Positions 1-12,740 are shown, counted from the first letter of the stretch. The stretch: 64,000 nucleotides of DNA from Chinchilla lanigera (GCF_000276665.1 NW_004955459.1:11371935-11435934), one strand, 5' to 3'. Translations and numbers: made by a program. Notes: generated by a model not told the origin, from the sequence alone.

Positions 1-1329
1 AATAATAATAAAGATAGGAAATTCACTTAGAGGGCAAAGAGCTATTGACTGTCTATTTTGTTCTGAAGACTCAGTGGTAACCAACATAGACAAAGTTGCG
101 ACTTCATGGAAATCACATTCTGGTAAAAAATAAAAATAAGCAAAATACTTAATAATAGTCTCAAGTATGCAAGTATGACATAAAGCTTTAGTATTAAAAG
201 TACAGCCCTGGCACAAGAATAAATTAATGCATGTACAGAGAAAAATAGTCTAGAATCTATAAATGTATGCAATGCATATGATAAACTGGTAAAGAAAGAA
301 TGGACAAATTTAATAAATGTCATTAAGACAAATAGAAAATATTGGTTTTAAAAAATGATAATCAGTTCCTCTGGAAGCAGGGGGAAATTAGCATTAAACA
401 AGAAGAGGGATACCTGCTGATTTTTGACTGCAAACAAAAAGGGCAAGTATGGGTACAAGAATATTTGTGTAGGACAGGAGCAGGAAGAGGGGGACATCCA
501 CCAAGCTTATTTCTCTTTTCCTTCTGAAATTGCAAAGTAAAGGGACATTGGGAAAATTTGGTGCCTGGAAGAGATTAATGAAAAAAATGAATGAAATGCA
601 AAGCATAGCAAGGAATTGGTTTTTGGAAGTAATGGAACTGGAGTGTGGAAGCGAGGACACACTGAGAAGTTGGCGGGCAGATAGGAAGTAGAATTAAGGA
701 GGTCAAAACTAATCCATAGCTCTGTAGACCATAGGAAAAACAGACCAATATGCCTAGCATTCAAGGCCACACAGGAAATGTATTCCCTAGTTCTGAGATA
801 CTAACAAGTTTATCCAGGGAAGAGCAGATGTGCTACAATGATGTCACATAGGAACTATTGAGGCACACAGTGGAAAGCTTGGCAGGAGCTGAAAACAAGG
901 GGACAGCAGCCTACTGTGCTTCAATATCCCAGGATGGCCTATCCTGACCAATGAGGGTGAGCCACAGCTACTTCCAACTAGAGGCCTATTCTGGTGCCAC
1001 CACAGATGGACACTGGGCCATAAGATACCAAGCTGGGAGGTGCTTATTCATTGTCCTCTTTGCTTAGAGAATGGTAATCATGAGTTACAAATGGGTCAAA
1101 GAAAGGGAAACTCCTGGCACTGACTTTGACTAAAGACAAAGTCCCAGCTGGAGACATACCAAGTTGATAAAAAATATGGAGGAATGTGAAAAAGCACCGT
1201 CCGCATCCATCACAACTTTGGTGATTCTATAACAAAATAGGCTAGGTAACCTATTGAGTAAAGTAGCTTATTTAGGTAATTATTTTAATGAGTCGAGATC
1301 AGGATTCTGTCGATGGTACCCTTGACTAT
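1..1329. other. Unique AT-rich sequence, nothing recognised
   Basis: No repeat family, splice-flanked exon or RNA gene is recognisable. Open frames of 60-93 codons occur on both strands, start at arbitrary ATGs and show no protein-family signature, so I treat them as chance. It may include repeats too decayed to see by eye. Confidence 0.5.
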
Positions 1330-1557
1330 GTTGCAACATAAAGGGAAAATGGCCATGCTCAAAAGGAAGCGAGCACATGGGATGGTCTTGCTCTATAACA
1401 ACTTACTCATATGAGAACTGATCCTTCAGGAACTGCATTAGTCCCCATGTGAAAGGAACCCTCATGCCCCAAGGAGAGCCACCCCTTAATGGTTCCATCA
1501 CCTCCCAATATAAATCCGTGGAGGGAGGACAAGCTATCTCCAAACCATAACAACAGG
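1330..1557 (-). mobile_element. ERVL-MaLR LTR fragment
   Basis: Antisense copy of a MaLR-type LTR. It shows the usual run of phrases: an 'actcatatgagaactgat' region, then 'cacctcccaata', and an end near 'aaccataacaacagg', which is the reverse complement of the TGTTATGGTTT start of these LTRs. Only the first half of the LTR is clear. It is a solo, decayed copy with no internal region. Confidence 0.6.
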
Positions 1558-2838
1558 CTACCAGAACTCTCTAAGACTCGCTAAGGATGGAAAGAAAACT
1601 TCTTTGTGATTTGGGATGTGAAAGATTTCTCAGTAACACCAATATAGCCAGTCGGAAGTCAAACCATCACAAAACATTAATCCTAGCAAATAAATGTACT
1701 TTGTGGGGTGTGGGAGATAGGAAGTCTACATTAAAGACTATCAAGTACTTGTCCCTTCTCACCTTTCCAACTTTCAGGGGAACATTATCCCCCATGGTTG
1801 CCAAGTACACCACCTTTATTCAGACTGATCTAATATATTAAAGACTGCAATCCCATGAATAGGTGAGGACAATAACATCAATAAAACCACTGACTCTCCA
1901 CTACTGTAGTTTACAAAGCTTATCCAGATTCCAACGCCTGAAGACTCTCACCTCATCTCCCCATATCCTGTGTTTCTGCATTTTCTTCCCATCGGTCCAG
2001 CATGGTAGACTGTGTTTGGCTTTGCCTTCAGCTACCTGACTGCTGTATGCTGTGTACCCTCTGATTGCTCAAGCCTGGCTGCTAGGACCACTCATCCCCT
2101 ACTATCTAGGAGAAAAATTCAGATAATGTTCAGTACTCACAACCCTCCTCTGTGCTTTTATTTTCTTTCTCCTCATTTTGCCTAAATGCTCTCCAGCCAA
2201 GAGTTACTTTTCATCGACTTGGGTTCCTTTAGGGCTGTTTAAGGTGATAGCACACATGGGTCACTTATGCCCTAACTCAACTCTCTCACAGGCATACTGG
2301 CCAGCTGACCAGCTGCTTCCCTGCTGTGGGAGAGGAAAGGGGGAAAAAAAGAGCAGCCTCTTGCATTTAGAAGCTGATCTGGCACCCACAGCTGACCCGT
2401 GTCATCTTACCAAATGTAAATAATTCACAGAATATCAGACAAAAGTCCTCTGAGACCATGACAAAATGAGACAGAGTAAGGCACACTTTATAACTGTGCC
2501 TGAGAACAGACAGAAACAAGGCTATTATGGCGTGCACAAAGCCAAACACTTCCATCTGTGCCAAAAGAAATGACTACTACTAATTTACCAGTTCCAGTTT
2601 TATTGTCATCTAGTCTCCCCTCCTTTAGAATTAGATTTACTTAAACACTGAGCCATCACATTAGCAGTACCTTCTGACAGCATGCATGTCCTGAAATGGG
2701 TTCTTTCAAATGCCTTCTTGCTGAAATGTCCTTGGATACCCAGTGTGCTGAGTAATACACCCAATATGCACAGCTACAGGCCTGTTCCTGTGTCCTTGGG
2801 TGAAGCACATTGCTACTAACCCATAGGCAATGGCTCCT
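1558..2838. other. Unique sequence, nothing recognised
   Basis: Mixed-composition sequence without a recognisable repeat or coding signal. The 84-, 81- and 65-codon frames here have no family signature and no intron-exon context. Confidence 0.45.
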
Positions 2839-2995
2839 CCTGTATACCAGGCACTGTGCTGGGCCATGGGATCACAGGAGTAAATATAGCTCAGCCTTAC
2901 TAAATCCTTGGACCAACTCTGTGAGATGGAGTTTGTCATCTTCCCTTTATGGAGGAGGGAACCAAGGACCAGCAGTATACATCCAACTAGCTAGT
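2839..2995 (-). mobile_element. MIR-type SINE remnant
   Basis: Resembles the antisense MIR core: 'caggcactgtgctggg', a region matching the usual 'tttacagatgaggaaactgag' site (here 'ctttatggaggagggaacc'), then a decayed tail. MIRs are old tRNA-derived SINEs shared by all mammals, so the copy is fixed and inert. Confidence 0.45.
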
Positions 2996-4504
2996 GATAG
3001 GGCCAGGAAAATCTTATTGATCCCTAGGATTCCAGAGCTTCTATCTTCTCCTTGGGTGGAGTGTCATCACTCTGTCAGTTGGAAATGATGGGTAGACTTG
3101 ACCCACCATCTCCAGGAGCAATAAAGAGTGAAACCTAAAACACAAAAGATGAGAGCAATAGATGGGAATAGCATGATGGCAGAACCAGCGCAAGATGCAC
3201 AGTTATTGAGCCAACAATCTGAAAGGCAGGAAGGACTTGGGACACTTCCCTGTATCTCAGTTAACAAAAACAAAAAACAAAGGAAATATGCAGACTGCCT
3301 CAAGCCAGGCTAAAGGGAAGACACGAGGATACAATAGTGGCACAGAGTATTTAGAGAAGGGGAATCCATTCTCCTAAGCTAATGAGAGCCTGTGAAAGGC
3401 TGAGAAACAAAGAAAACAAAATAGCAAGGGAAAGGGTCACTATTCTCCTTGAGTGATTAAACCAGCGCTTCCCAGGGAATGGCAGAAGCCAGCTCAGGGG
3501 CACAATTTCAGCCTGATGGAGTACTGTTGAGTCATCTCATGCTGGTGGGGGCCAGCCTACATGCACCTCCCTGCCACTCCTGCCTCTATGGTGGAGGGTC
3601 CTGGAGTCTACATTGGCTTTCTCCTGGTGAAACGGATGTATCTACTCTTACATGCACACACAGAACAGAAGAAACGGCCCAGAAAGCTTATTGCATGTCA
3701 CGTCACTCTTAAAAATCACATTTTTATGACTGTAAATGAATCAGAAACATATGGATGAAATTCCCTGGCCTGATGTGAGCAGCCTCATACCCCAAGCAGT
3801 GCCCTTGAAGAGGATGCTTGGAATGTAAGGATTGGTGCCAGGATCCTGGGTAGAAAGGTCAGGGGCGCAGACCTCCCCTACCCTGCGCCGCACCCCTGCA
3901 GCACAGCCTCCATGCAGACCTCTCTGACAGGCAAGAGATTTCCCTGTGCCAGAACACTTGCTACTTGCTGTCCCAGCTCCTTTCCGGGCAGCAAAGGCTG
4001 AGTCTGCGGGTGCAAGCACACATATATACTTGCACATTTTTACTCCCCCAGCACAAAAAGCTGTAAAATAACAATGTGGCTTTCTGCTGAAATATTGAAC
4101 TCTTTCAAAGGGAGATTAAGTTGTTAAATATCAAGAGAAATATTCTCAATAGATAGTTAGGTAAATTGTAGACAAGCTCAGCCACCTAGTTGTAGCACTA
4201 CTTTCAAGAATGCAAAAAAAAAAAAAAAAAGGAAGAAGAAAGAATATGAATTTAACGCCTGTGTACAGCTCTGAGAAGAGGCATCAGTGGCCCACATTTT
4301 TGATTCTGGACTTATATTCAGCACTTACATTTTAAGCTAGAGCAAGAAATGTAACCAGGACCATGTTGTATTCCTTATGTATGGATTAAAAAATCAAAAG
4401 TTAGGATGACTGGGACAAAAAATACGCACAGATGTCTCTCTGTCAACACAATGTCGAAAAATTCATACAGATAAAACATAAGTGAGCCAAGGAACATCGG
4501 CCTA
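2996..4504. other. Unique sequence with a short A tract
   Basis: No gene or clear repeat. A run of 17 A residues sits at 4214-4230. The part around 3840-4020 is richer in G+C than its surroundings and contains a 98-codon minus-strand frame (3741-4037), which lacks any recognisable domain and is treated as chance. Confidence 0.4.
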
Positions 4505-4625
4505 ACACCAGCTACACATGAACTGGGCCCTTGTCTTGCTATTTGCAAGCTATTTGACATTGAGCAAGTCACTGTCTCTCTGAGGTGCTTTCTTATGTAT
4601 AAATGTGTGAACATTAAAGCTAACA
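4505..4625 (+). mobile_element. MIR-type SINE remnant
   Basis: Sense-oriented MIR core: 'tttgacattgagcaagtcac' followed by 'ctctctgaggtgctttct', the usual order of the 'gtgaccttgggcaagtcac...ctctctgagcctcagtttcc' consensus. Strongly diverged. Confidence 0.55.
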
Positions 4626-4833
4626 TGCATAATTCAGCCAGTACATGAGTGTAATAAGCAACAGCTATCTGAATGGAAAGCTTATATTTTAAAACTGGAC
4701 CTTCTGAAGTGACAAGATTTTGCACTGAGTTATTGACACATTTCTTGAGCTAAGATGTGGGCACACTCCATCCCAGAGGCCCAGCTCAGTGTTGCATGCC
4801 CTGTCCTGGAACCCACATCCTTGGATTGGCTGC

Positions 4834-5188
4834 TGTGTCAGCTTTCTGCCATTGTGACAAAATATCTGAGAAAAGGTTTATTTTCACTCACAGTGTCAGA
4901 AGTTTCAGTCACTTGGCTTCATCTTTGAACCCGCCACAACACAACACATCATGGTGGGAATATGTGGAGGAGGAAACTGTTCACCTTAGCGGCAGGAAGT
5001 TAAAGAAAGAAACAGAAAGAGCCCAGGGCCCAATATCCCCTGCAAAGGCACATGATCAGTGACCTAACTTCCTCCCACTAGGCCCCACCCATTAAGGGCT
5101 CCCCCACCTCCCAGTAATGCCACAGGGTGGCCTCCAATCCATTAGCACCTGGGCCTTTGGAGAACATTTATAATACAGAACACAACAG
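4834..5188 (-). mobile_element. ERVL-MaLR LTR, near full length
   Basis: Antisense LTR opening with 'gtcagctttctgccattgtg' and running through 'aaaggtttattttcactcac', a 'catcatggtgggaatatgtgg' segment, 'taacttcctcccactaggcc' and 'cacctcccagtaatgcc', to a 3' end near 'acagaacacaacag'. This phrase order is typical of rodent-active MaLR LTRs. It is a solo LTR with no internal region. Confidence 0.75.
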
Positions 5189-5599
5189 CCACCAATGGGC
5201 AATTAATAGTGATGCTTAACAGTCCTAGGCATGGATGGATTTCTTTCCTGGCTTCTCCCCTTGCATAGTCCAACTTTAGTCAACTCTTCTATGCCTTGGT
5301 TGTCTTCTGCATTTTGCTCTTAAGAGCCTCCAGCTGCCTATGAACACCAATACCACCACACATAGGCCCTCCCAGCACGGTTTAGGACCTATAACTCTGC
5401 CATTACTTCTCAAGCACTGACAAGTCCAAAACCTTGACATTTCACGTCTTACCAGGGCTGCACCACATTCAAGTTGACCCTCAATTTTGTTTGTTTACCA
5501 AATTAAACCCAAATTCCTTGTTCTGCCATGGTTCCACCCTCCCTTCCTTCATCAACCCCCTCCTGAGATTCTTTTAACTCCAGTCACACAAATTTACTT
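5189..5599. other. Unique sequence, nothing recognised
   Basis: No coding signal or clear repeat between the LTR and the B1-type SINE. Confidence 0.4.
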
Positions 5600-5766
5600 C
5601 TTTGTTTGTTTGTTTTGTTTTGTTTTTGTGAGACATAGTCTCCCTAAGTACTTCAGACTGGACATGAACTCACTATGTAACATACACTAGCCTCAAACTC
5701 CCAGTGATCTTCCTGCCTCAGCCTCCTAAGTACTGGGACTGCAGGCATGTACCACTACCTCATCCC
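5600..5766 (-). mobile_element. B1/Alu-type (7SL-derived) SINE
   Basis: Antisense copy. A T-rich stretch (the poly-A tail reversed) is followed by 'gagacatagtctccctaagt', 'ctcaaactcccagtgatctt' and 'cctcctaagtactgggactg', ending at the 5' 'accactac' end. The extra 'catgaactcactatgtaaca' block matches the internal duplication of rodent B1. Divergence indicates an old insertion. Confidence 0.8.
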
Positions 5767-6774
5767 TAAATTTTTTTGTTTTTGTCCAAACACATCCAGC
5801 TTGTACCTAGCCCTCTACCTTTCCTGAGGCTTTTTTCTCCACTTCTATCCTCTGTTGGATATTTTCCTAACTTTCAGCCTTTCTTCAAAACCTCAACCCC
5901 TTCTTACCAGGTACATATTGTTCCCTTCCAACAACATGGAAGACTGCCACTGTGCCCCAATCCGTAATGCTCCAGCTTCTTGTGGCTCCTGTAGCATCTC
6001 CAGTATCCACGTCACTGTGTGACAGAGCACGCGGAGCCCACTGTGCTCATGACTTCCTCTGGGCATAATCTGGCTCAGTGCAAGCACCTAGAGGGCAGGA
6101 ACTGTGCCTTAATATACAGACTCTGAAACGAGGAATCAGTGCATATTTTATCATCATAGACTGATGTGGTAGGAAATTGACAGAAATCTCAGTTTACTGT
6201 AAAAATATCATTTACTTACTGGTAATCTGTTCTCCAGATCTTATCTTTCCATTCTCCATACAGCACTTGGTTCTCGGAATCCCTGTTGAGGTAGGAAACA
6301 CTGTACCCTCCCAGCTCAGAGGCAGAGGATTGAATGGATGTGTAGTGCCCTTGAGAAACATAATCCAGCACCTCACCCTAAAATGATGCTCTGCTAGGCC
6401 ATGGTATCAGGTCATGCTGTAAAATGCTGCACCCAAGGAGGCCACTGGAGGGCTGAGGGCTTGGGGTGACCCAGGAAGCCTGCTGGAAGGAGACTGTGGA
6501 ACAGTCCTGAGGTGGAGATAACGGAGTGCTGGCATGACATATGTCACATCACAGCTTCAAATCTAGATCATTGTTTACTTGAGATGGACAATAATCAACT
6601 TAAATTGAAGAAAAAATGGAAAACACAATCATGTCTGAGGTTCCTTCCCAAAATATGACCCTTCTATATAGACTATGTATGTTTATCATATTACTAGAAT
6701 TATTTATTGAGATAAAAATTGTACCTACCTCATAGAGTTGTGGTGAAATTTACCTAAAAGAAACACAGTGTAAT
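5767..6774. other. Unique sequence, nothing recognised
   Basis: Pyrimidine-rich to about 5930, then mixed. No repeat family or gene recognised. Confidence 0.4.
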
Positions 6775-7078
6775 GTCTTTCTAATGGAATATTATTCACT
6801 TGTAAAAAGGGATAAGTTCTGATACATGAAACATGAATCAACCTTGAAATCATTTTGTTAAGTCAAAGAAGCCAGACACAAAAGAACGGGGATTGTAGGA
6901 ATCCATTTATATGAAATGTGCAGAATAAGCAAATCCAAGTAGCAGAAAGTAGATTAATATTTGTCAAAGGGATGGATGAATAGGAAGCAATTGGTAAGGG
7001 GTATGTAATTTCGAGGGGCAAAGGTGCCTAAAAAGTGTCCTGGAAGAGATAATAGTGATTGTTGCCCGACCTTGTGCA
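6775..7078 (+). mobile_element. L1 (old, L1M-type) 3' end fragment
   Basis: Sense fragment of the LINE-1 3' region. It contains 'tggaatattattcacttgta', 'gatacatgaaacatgaatca', 'agccagacacaaaagaacgg', 'tttatatgaaatgtgcagaa' and 'agataatagtgattgttgcc', in the order found at the 3' end of old L1M elements. It is 5' truncated and coding-dead. Confidence 0.8.
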
Positions 7079-7180
7079 GAGATTAATTGGGACTGGACAC
7101 ATCTTGTTGTGTTAGGTAACGTATACAAAGCTCCTTCACACAATGCTTGGCATAGTATCAATTCTCAATAACCCAGAGTC
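7079..7180 (+). mobile_element. Possible MIR 3' segment
   Basis: 'gcttggcatagtatcaattctcaataa' resembles the 3' 'gcctggcacatagtaggtgctcaataa' end shared by MIR and L2. Too short and diverged to assign firmly. Confidence 0.35.
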
Positions 7181-8654
7181 ATCTTCTCCTTTATTTCCAA
7201 TGAAATCTCCTTCCTGCAGTAATTCTCAGAATACACTTGGAGCCAGGAGTCAGGGTTCTATCCATGGACCTAAGAAGAACCCAGCAAAAAAGCTGGTTGG
7301 AATCATCCGACATGCTCCCTAGAAAGCCCCAAAACAGAGTGCCCAGAAGCACAAGTGTGAATTGCAGTTGAGAAGAGAAGTCAGAGGTCAGAGGTAGGGG
7401 TGCAAGTGCACAAACTCGCTCTCAGCAGGGAGGCCACAGAAGAAGTCAAGAGGTCAGTGACCAAGCAAAGCAAACAAGATCTGGAGCTCAGACAAACCAT
7501 TCAGAATAAAGGGCATAAAAAGGCAATGGTGTTAGGACCCAAGGCAAGGCCAGGCCTGTTTATTTAAAAGACACTAAACTCGATTGGACCTAAGATCTGA
7601 TATCTGTTATCCTGAACTAGTCAGTAAATCATTCTCACTGTCATCGAAGCCTATGAAAAGGGGAGAGAATGAAAAGACGGAGGGGGGAGGGTAGAGTAGG
7701 TGCTAGGGAACTGGGCGTGATTAATCATCAGCACCTCTCCCTGGACAATGCAGTTCAGTGTGCAGCAGTTGGGGGTGGGAAATCTTTTCTTGAAAATTCT
7801 TTGACTCCTTATCCCACAGTTCAACTATCCTGCCAAAATTTTGCCACAGGGTAAATATAAGGACAAAATGCAGTGATTTGTTAGATGCAAAATCTCTGGG
7901 ATGGGAAGATTTTGCTCAAGAGTTGAAATTGTTACATTGATAAATGTTGGTGTCTACTGCTGCTTGCTATCTCAGGGGGCTGGGGAAAGAGGGCGAATTT
8001 GATCCCATGAAGAAATTCCTCCTAGCTGTCTCTTAATCTATTCTGTGATCAATATTAATGCTGTTGAAATACTTAAACTCTCCGTCCTTGTTGTCACCCA
8101 CATAGGTATGAATTCATTACAAAAAGCAGATTCAGGACAATAAAGTGTCTGTAGATAAAAAGGAGGAGAGATTATTTTATTATAACCCCATACAGAAGAT
8201 ACCTGGTCAGCATAAAAAATGACACCAAGCACCTTCACTGCAAAGAGCAGGCCTAGTTCAGCTTTTCTTCCTTCATTCTTCAACAGAGATCTGTTTCAGG
8301 AAAGGCCACTGGATTCCAAGGCAGAGGCGTGCACATGTGTTTTTGCTTAGGGCCTGTGTCTGCAGTGATGTCCAGGCTGTTTCTCAGGGACCTGGCCAGT
8401 ACAACCTAGTAGAATTTGAGCTTGCAACAGCAGATATTCTGCCTTTCAATAATTTCTCTTTTCAGGAGAGCATACTGTATCCCCAGGCCGAGACTGAGGT
8501 TTGGAGCCCACTGGGAATACAACCGTAACAAAAACACTTGAAAGCCTTTGGCTGCTAGGACGAAGCTAGGTCTTCTGTTGGCAGGGTTCCATTCACTGAT
8601 TTGCACATTTACACACTCCAATCACTGACATACAGCCCCACTTACCAAAGTAAA
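7181..8654. other. Unique sequence, nothing recognised
   Basis: No repeat or coding pattern that I can support. The purine-rich patch near 7660-7710 is low complexity. Confidence 0.4.
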
Positions 8655-8850
8655 TTTGGATACACACATATGCAAATCCACGTGCACATACATCTCATAT
8701 GCTCGCATACATTCACACATACACACGCACGTACATTTGTGCATACATAGTTGAAAATATATCTTATGCGTGCATACACATTGCTTATGTGTACAGAAGC
8801 ATGCATAAAAATGCATGGATATACTTCCGCACGTGTATACACACACACCC
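8655..8850. repeat. Degenerate CA/TA-rich tandem region
   Basis: A loose array of CACATA, CATACA and TGCATA words, mostly alternating purine and pyrimidine. It gives rise to three overlapping low-complexity frames rich in His, Cys, Tyr and Ile. These are products of the repeat and not genes. Confidence 0.7.
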
Positions 8851-10197
8851 TTTATACATATGGAGATGTTGGCCCTCTACCATAGTGAGAATTGTGACAG
8901 TTTCATGGTATACAAATTATAGGCATATTTATAGTCTTCCAAAAAATTGCATCCACTATTGAAGTGACATTTTTAGGACCATAATGAAAACAATAACAGC
9001 ATTTGTCCCGCCAGAAATCTGTAAATCACTGTGCCTTACTCCCCGGTAGCGGGAAGAAGCATGGCATTGTTCAGAGCAGAGCTGGAATGTGACCAGGTAT
9101 TAACATGAGAAATATCTTCAAGCAGAACCAGCAAGACAACCATGTTAACCCAAGCTGGTAAATAAAAACTACTTTAGCCACCAGCAACTTCTGAAGCTGT
9201 TTTGAGGGAAAGGGAATGAGGACCTGAGGGTGATGTTCCTGTTTGTCAACCCACACACACCTCTGTGGCTTTTGAATACAACCAAGCTTTGTGAACTCTT
9301 TTGAGCCTGGAGATATTATTTTTATTAATGGCATTTTTAAGGGTCCAAATAAGTCATTTGCTTATACAGGAAGTGCAATGAAAAGATGCAGTGTCTTCTT
9401 TGTTGTCATTTTCCAGTTTGGCAAAACGTTATCTGGGAAGTAAAGCAGAAATTCTGGACGTAGTTCACCTAAGACCCCCAAACCAGATTTACAGACAGCA
9501 GGATGAATTCTTTCACAGGGTTGTGCTTCTTCCTAAATAGTTGTCAGTGGGAATTAAGATTTTATTAAATTCAGTTCTAACAACTTTTGACTCTTCTACC
9601 ATCTCCTTATCCTACATGGTACCTCCTGCTAACCTCCTCAAATCCTAGTACTAAAACTCCTCTCTTCTATTATTGGCCTTAGAAAACTTGAAACGTGTTT
9701 TCCTTGAATTCATAGCTGCTGTCTCCCTGCCACATTGGTGTGGATAGAGAAATAGGAGTGGGTGGAGATTAGGGGTAGGGTAGGATGTGGGGGTGGGGAA
9801 AAGTTGGCCAACAACATCGAGTCTGAGAAATCAAGGCCTGGTTGCTGCCTGGAATTCCAAAATGGGGAAAGAGATCCCGGTTGCTTTCATATGGAAATTG
9901 GCCTGGAAGCTGACTTTGTCTGTGCTTGGAACCGGAGCCAAGACCAAGTTCAGTGAACCTAACACACCGTACAATCAACCATTGAAACCCAGCAGAAGGA
10001 AAGGCAGGAAAGGAAGGGCAGAGGGTCAAAGAGGCTTGCCTTTCATTTGGACTTGGTTCCGGAGGTTACAGTAAGTAGGAATTAAACACTGGAAGCAGCT
10101 TGAAGGCAGAATCCCAGAGATAGAAAGGTGCATTTGACTTGGTTTATGGGGAAAGAAAAGAAGAGGAGAGAAGAAGAAAAACAAAGCAAATAAGCAA

Positions 10198-10201
<4 letters not shown>
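8851..10201. other. Unique sequence, nothing recognised
   Basis: No recognised repeat. Overlapping frames of 64-95 codons on both strands at 9762-10074 have no domain and no exon context. The end of the interval becomes purine-rich and leads into the GA array. Confidence 0.4.

Positions 10202-10260
<59 letters not shown>
10202..10260. repeat. (GA)n microsatellite
   Basis: About 58 bases of almost pure GA dinucleotide with one interruption near the 3' end. It is likely to be length-polymorphic. Confidence 0.97.
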
Positions 10261-10261
<1 letters not shown>

Positions 10262-10539
10262 CTATAACTCAAAGCAATGATTCTGAAATTGACAAAGTAA
10301 ATGCAAATTTAAATGCTGTGTGTAACAGACAGAAGGAAAGAACTTTCCCATAGTTAGCTAAGACCCACCCTCAACTCCTCTGCCACCTTTGATAAATGTT
10401 TTCAGAGATCCAGAGATTCTTAAAGCAGATACTAAGTGGATTTCTAAAGATTTACTTTTCGACTTGCTTTGGTTGACTTTGTCTTGTTTTTATTGAATCT
10501 TCAAAGGACAGTTGAAGAAGCACCTAGTGTTGCAAGAAG

Positions 10540-10835
10540 AAGTTAATAAACTTTTTTCTCAGATACTTTTTTGGAGACTAGCTTCCTGTCTTTTGTCCTT
10601 GATTTATTATTGCCTTTATTTGTTCTCCCCATTTGGTTCATTTTATTCTTATTTTAAAAGAGCAGCTCCAAAGACCCTTCTATTTTCATGGAAATTGCCC
10701 AGTAGTAACAATTTCAGATAGCTTCCAAAAGAATATTCATCAGGCTGCCCGCTTCACCCAAGATGCTTTGCAGCATTTCACATAACAATTTACTAATTAA
10801 TGACAAATTAAATGGAATTTGGTAAGAAGAATCAG
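10540..10835. promoter_or_regulatory. Candidate conserved noncoding element (AT-rich)
   Basis: Repeat-free AT-rich sequence with clustered homeodomain cores. The segment 10750-10835 holds a TAATTAATGACAAATTAAAT-like run next to 'gatgctttgcagcatttcac', which includes the imperfect dyad ATGCTTTGCAGCAT. The composition resembles vertebrate developmental enhancers. No alignment was available, so this is an inference. Confidence 0.4.
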
Positions 10836-11206
10836 AGGTTAGAATCCTGGTATATATTGTGTGTAAAAAGGTATGCAAATATCTTCAGCCCATTTGTGGT
10901 TCATCAGTGGGAAATAATAGCTATTCTACTTGAAAATTTCACATACAAGAGGGCTACTGCACAGAAGCAGAATTTAGAATTATATATCATTTTAATTTTT
11001 TAACAGTGTCTTAGACACTCTTCATCTTAAAGGCACAATATACTTAGTCTTTTTGTTTTAATGGCATCAAAGCCAGGGAAATTTGCTTATACTTTCCTGC
11101 TTGTATTAATTACACATTTGGAAGCAAGAAGAAATCTTAGAAGTCAGTCACTGAAGTTTTCATCTTTCATGGGAGGAAAAAAAGCATTGACTCTAATCAC
11201 TTAAAG
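10836..11206. other. Unique AT-rich sequence, nothing recognised
   Basis: Lies between the candidate conserved block and the hAT fossil. No coding or repeat signal seen. Confidence 0.4.
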
Positions 11207-11425
11207 CAGGCCTTGAAGAACTACAGCCTACAGGCTAAATCTAGACAATCTCAACTAACTCTCTCTCTCTCTCTCCCTCTCTTTCTCTTTGTCTCAAAAT
11301 AAAGTTTTACTGGAATGTGGCCACATGCATTGAGTGCTTTGGATCTACTATTGCAGAGTTGCAGTGAAGGTTTTGTGATTATCAAAGCTTAATATACTTA
11401 TAACCAGGCTCTTTACCCCTTTCCT
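11207..11425 (+). mobile_element. hAT-Charlie-type DNA transposon fossil
   Basis: The 5' part 'ttgaagaactacagcctaca' matches the family opening 'cggcaaactatggcccgcg'. The middle has 'aataaagttttactggaatg' with 'tggccacatgcattgagtgc', followed by 'ttgcagagttgcagtgaagg' and a terminal 'ctctttacccctttcctac'. A CT-rich expansion interrupts it at about 11261-11300. It is non-autonomous and inactive. Confidence 0.65.
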
Positions 11426-12411
11426 ACAGGATAAAGATAGGCAAAGAAATTGGATTAAAATGCGTTAGTGGAAAAAATACTAAAGATTAGTTTAATGTAC
11501 CCTACCACTATTTATGTCCACTAATAGTCATCACTCCAGGTGCCACAGAAATTTGCTAAATGTCCTTTCTTGTTCAATACATATGTAGGGGAAATGCACC
11601 CCTTCCCTCTGCATTAATTCTGTACCTCAAAAACAGGTAACTTACTGCTGGGAAACACTGGCACCCTAAGAATCAAAGGCTTTGCAAGCAGGAAGTGTGT
11701 CTGCCGTCATGGAAGTTCTTGGGAACACAAAAGGTTTCCCATGTCAAATAGGATGATTGCTTTGGACACATGTCAATTAATTCCTTTTTATTGTGTCTAA
11801 TTTTGAAAGTGAGATAAAATACCTTTACTTCTCTTCATTTTTCATCTTTATCTTCCTTTTTAGAAAAAATTAATATCCAAAGGTTATCTATTATATTTAA
11901 TGCATTCCCCCCTCCCGGATAGAGGATGCTACAATAACACATCCACTCAATTCCTGAACATTCCACTTGTGCGTCGGGGGGAGCAGAGGTGAAGCCCCAG
12001 ACAGAACACACCTGTATGCTCACAGCTTGGTACTGCCCTACATCACCTACAACTTCAAGGCTGAATGCTAACTTCAAGTGACAAAATTGTAAGTAAACTT
12101 GTCCAAACATCATTATTGTTCCCCAACAGTGGGTTAATAATGTGCCTGAATTGGCTTGGTGCTCCAGCACAATCTCAGGTTGTCAGCATGGTCTCAGCCT
12201 CGTTTCTCCTGTAGCTTCAACTATGAAAATATATCTGTGTACTTTGTAGACCTGGTGTTTTAGAAAGAACCTTGGATTAGCAGTTTGTAGGCTGACAGAC
12301 TACATGTCCTAGAAACATGTCCTAACCAGTCCAGGGTAGAGGGGGAAATTGGATTGACTCATGATAGTCAATTTTGATATCTATACCACATCAAAATCAT
12401 CCATTAGATGA
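11426..12411. other. Unique sequence, nothing recognised
   Basis: No recognisable repeat or gene. A 111-codon minus-strand frame (11835-12170) has no domain signature and is considered chance. Confidence 0.4.
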
Positions 12412-12740
12412 ATAATATTGATTACCCACTATACCCCAGCACTACAATGGGTACTGGGTAAAGAGCCAGGGGAAACTGACATAGCCTTGCTCTCAGAAGC
12501 TTGCTGTTTTATGAAACTGTTGTGAGAAAGTCTAATTAAAAATAACTACACACATATTTATAAGAAGTGTTCTACTTTAGGCAGGAAAGGCTTCTCCAAA
12601 AAGTGACATTGAAACTGAAAGTTGGAAAATGAGTCAGCTGGACAGACAGTGGTGAAGGAGAGGAAACATTCCAAATGAGTGCAGCACAAGGATAGGTGCT
12701 CAGACTGGAAAGAGCTTTGCACATTCAAGGAATTGAAGTA
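12412..12740 (+). mobile_element. Possible ancient CR1/L2-clade LINE remnant
   Basis: Contains 'cagcactacaatgggtactg' and later 'gaggaaacattccaaatgag' and 'gagctttgcacattcaagga'. These recall the conserved 'tgctgggatacagcagtgaa...gaacagcatgtgcaaagg' stretch of an old mammalian LINE-like repeat. Heavily diverged; family assignment is tentative. Confidence 0.35.

Noticed and set aside
6430..6460. CTCF-like word 'ccactggagggc'
   Set aside because: The match to the core motif is partial, and a single match by eye is not enough to claim a boundary site.
8622..8962. Overlapping Cys/His-rich frames, possible zinc-finger or secreted peptide
   Set aside because: They are translations of a degenerate CA/TA repeat on both strands.
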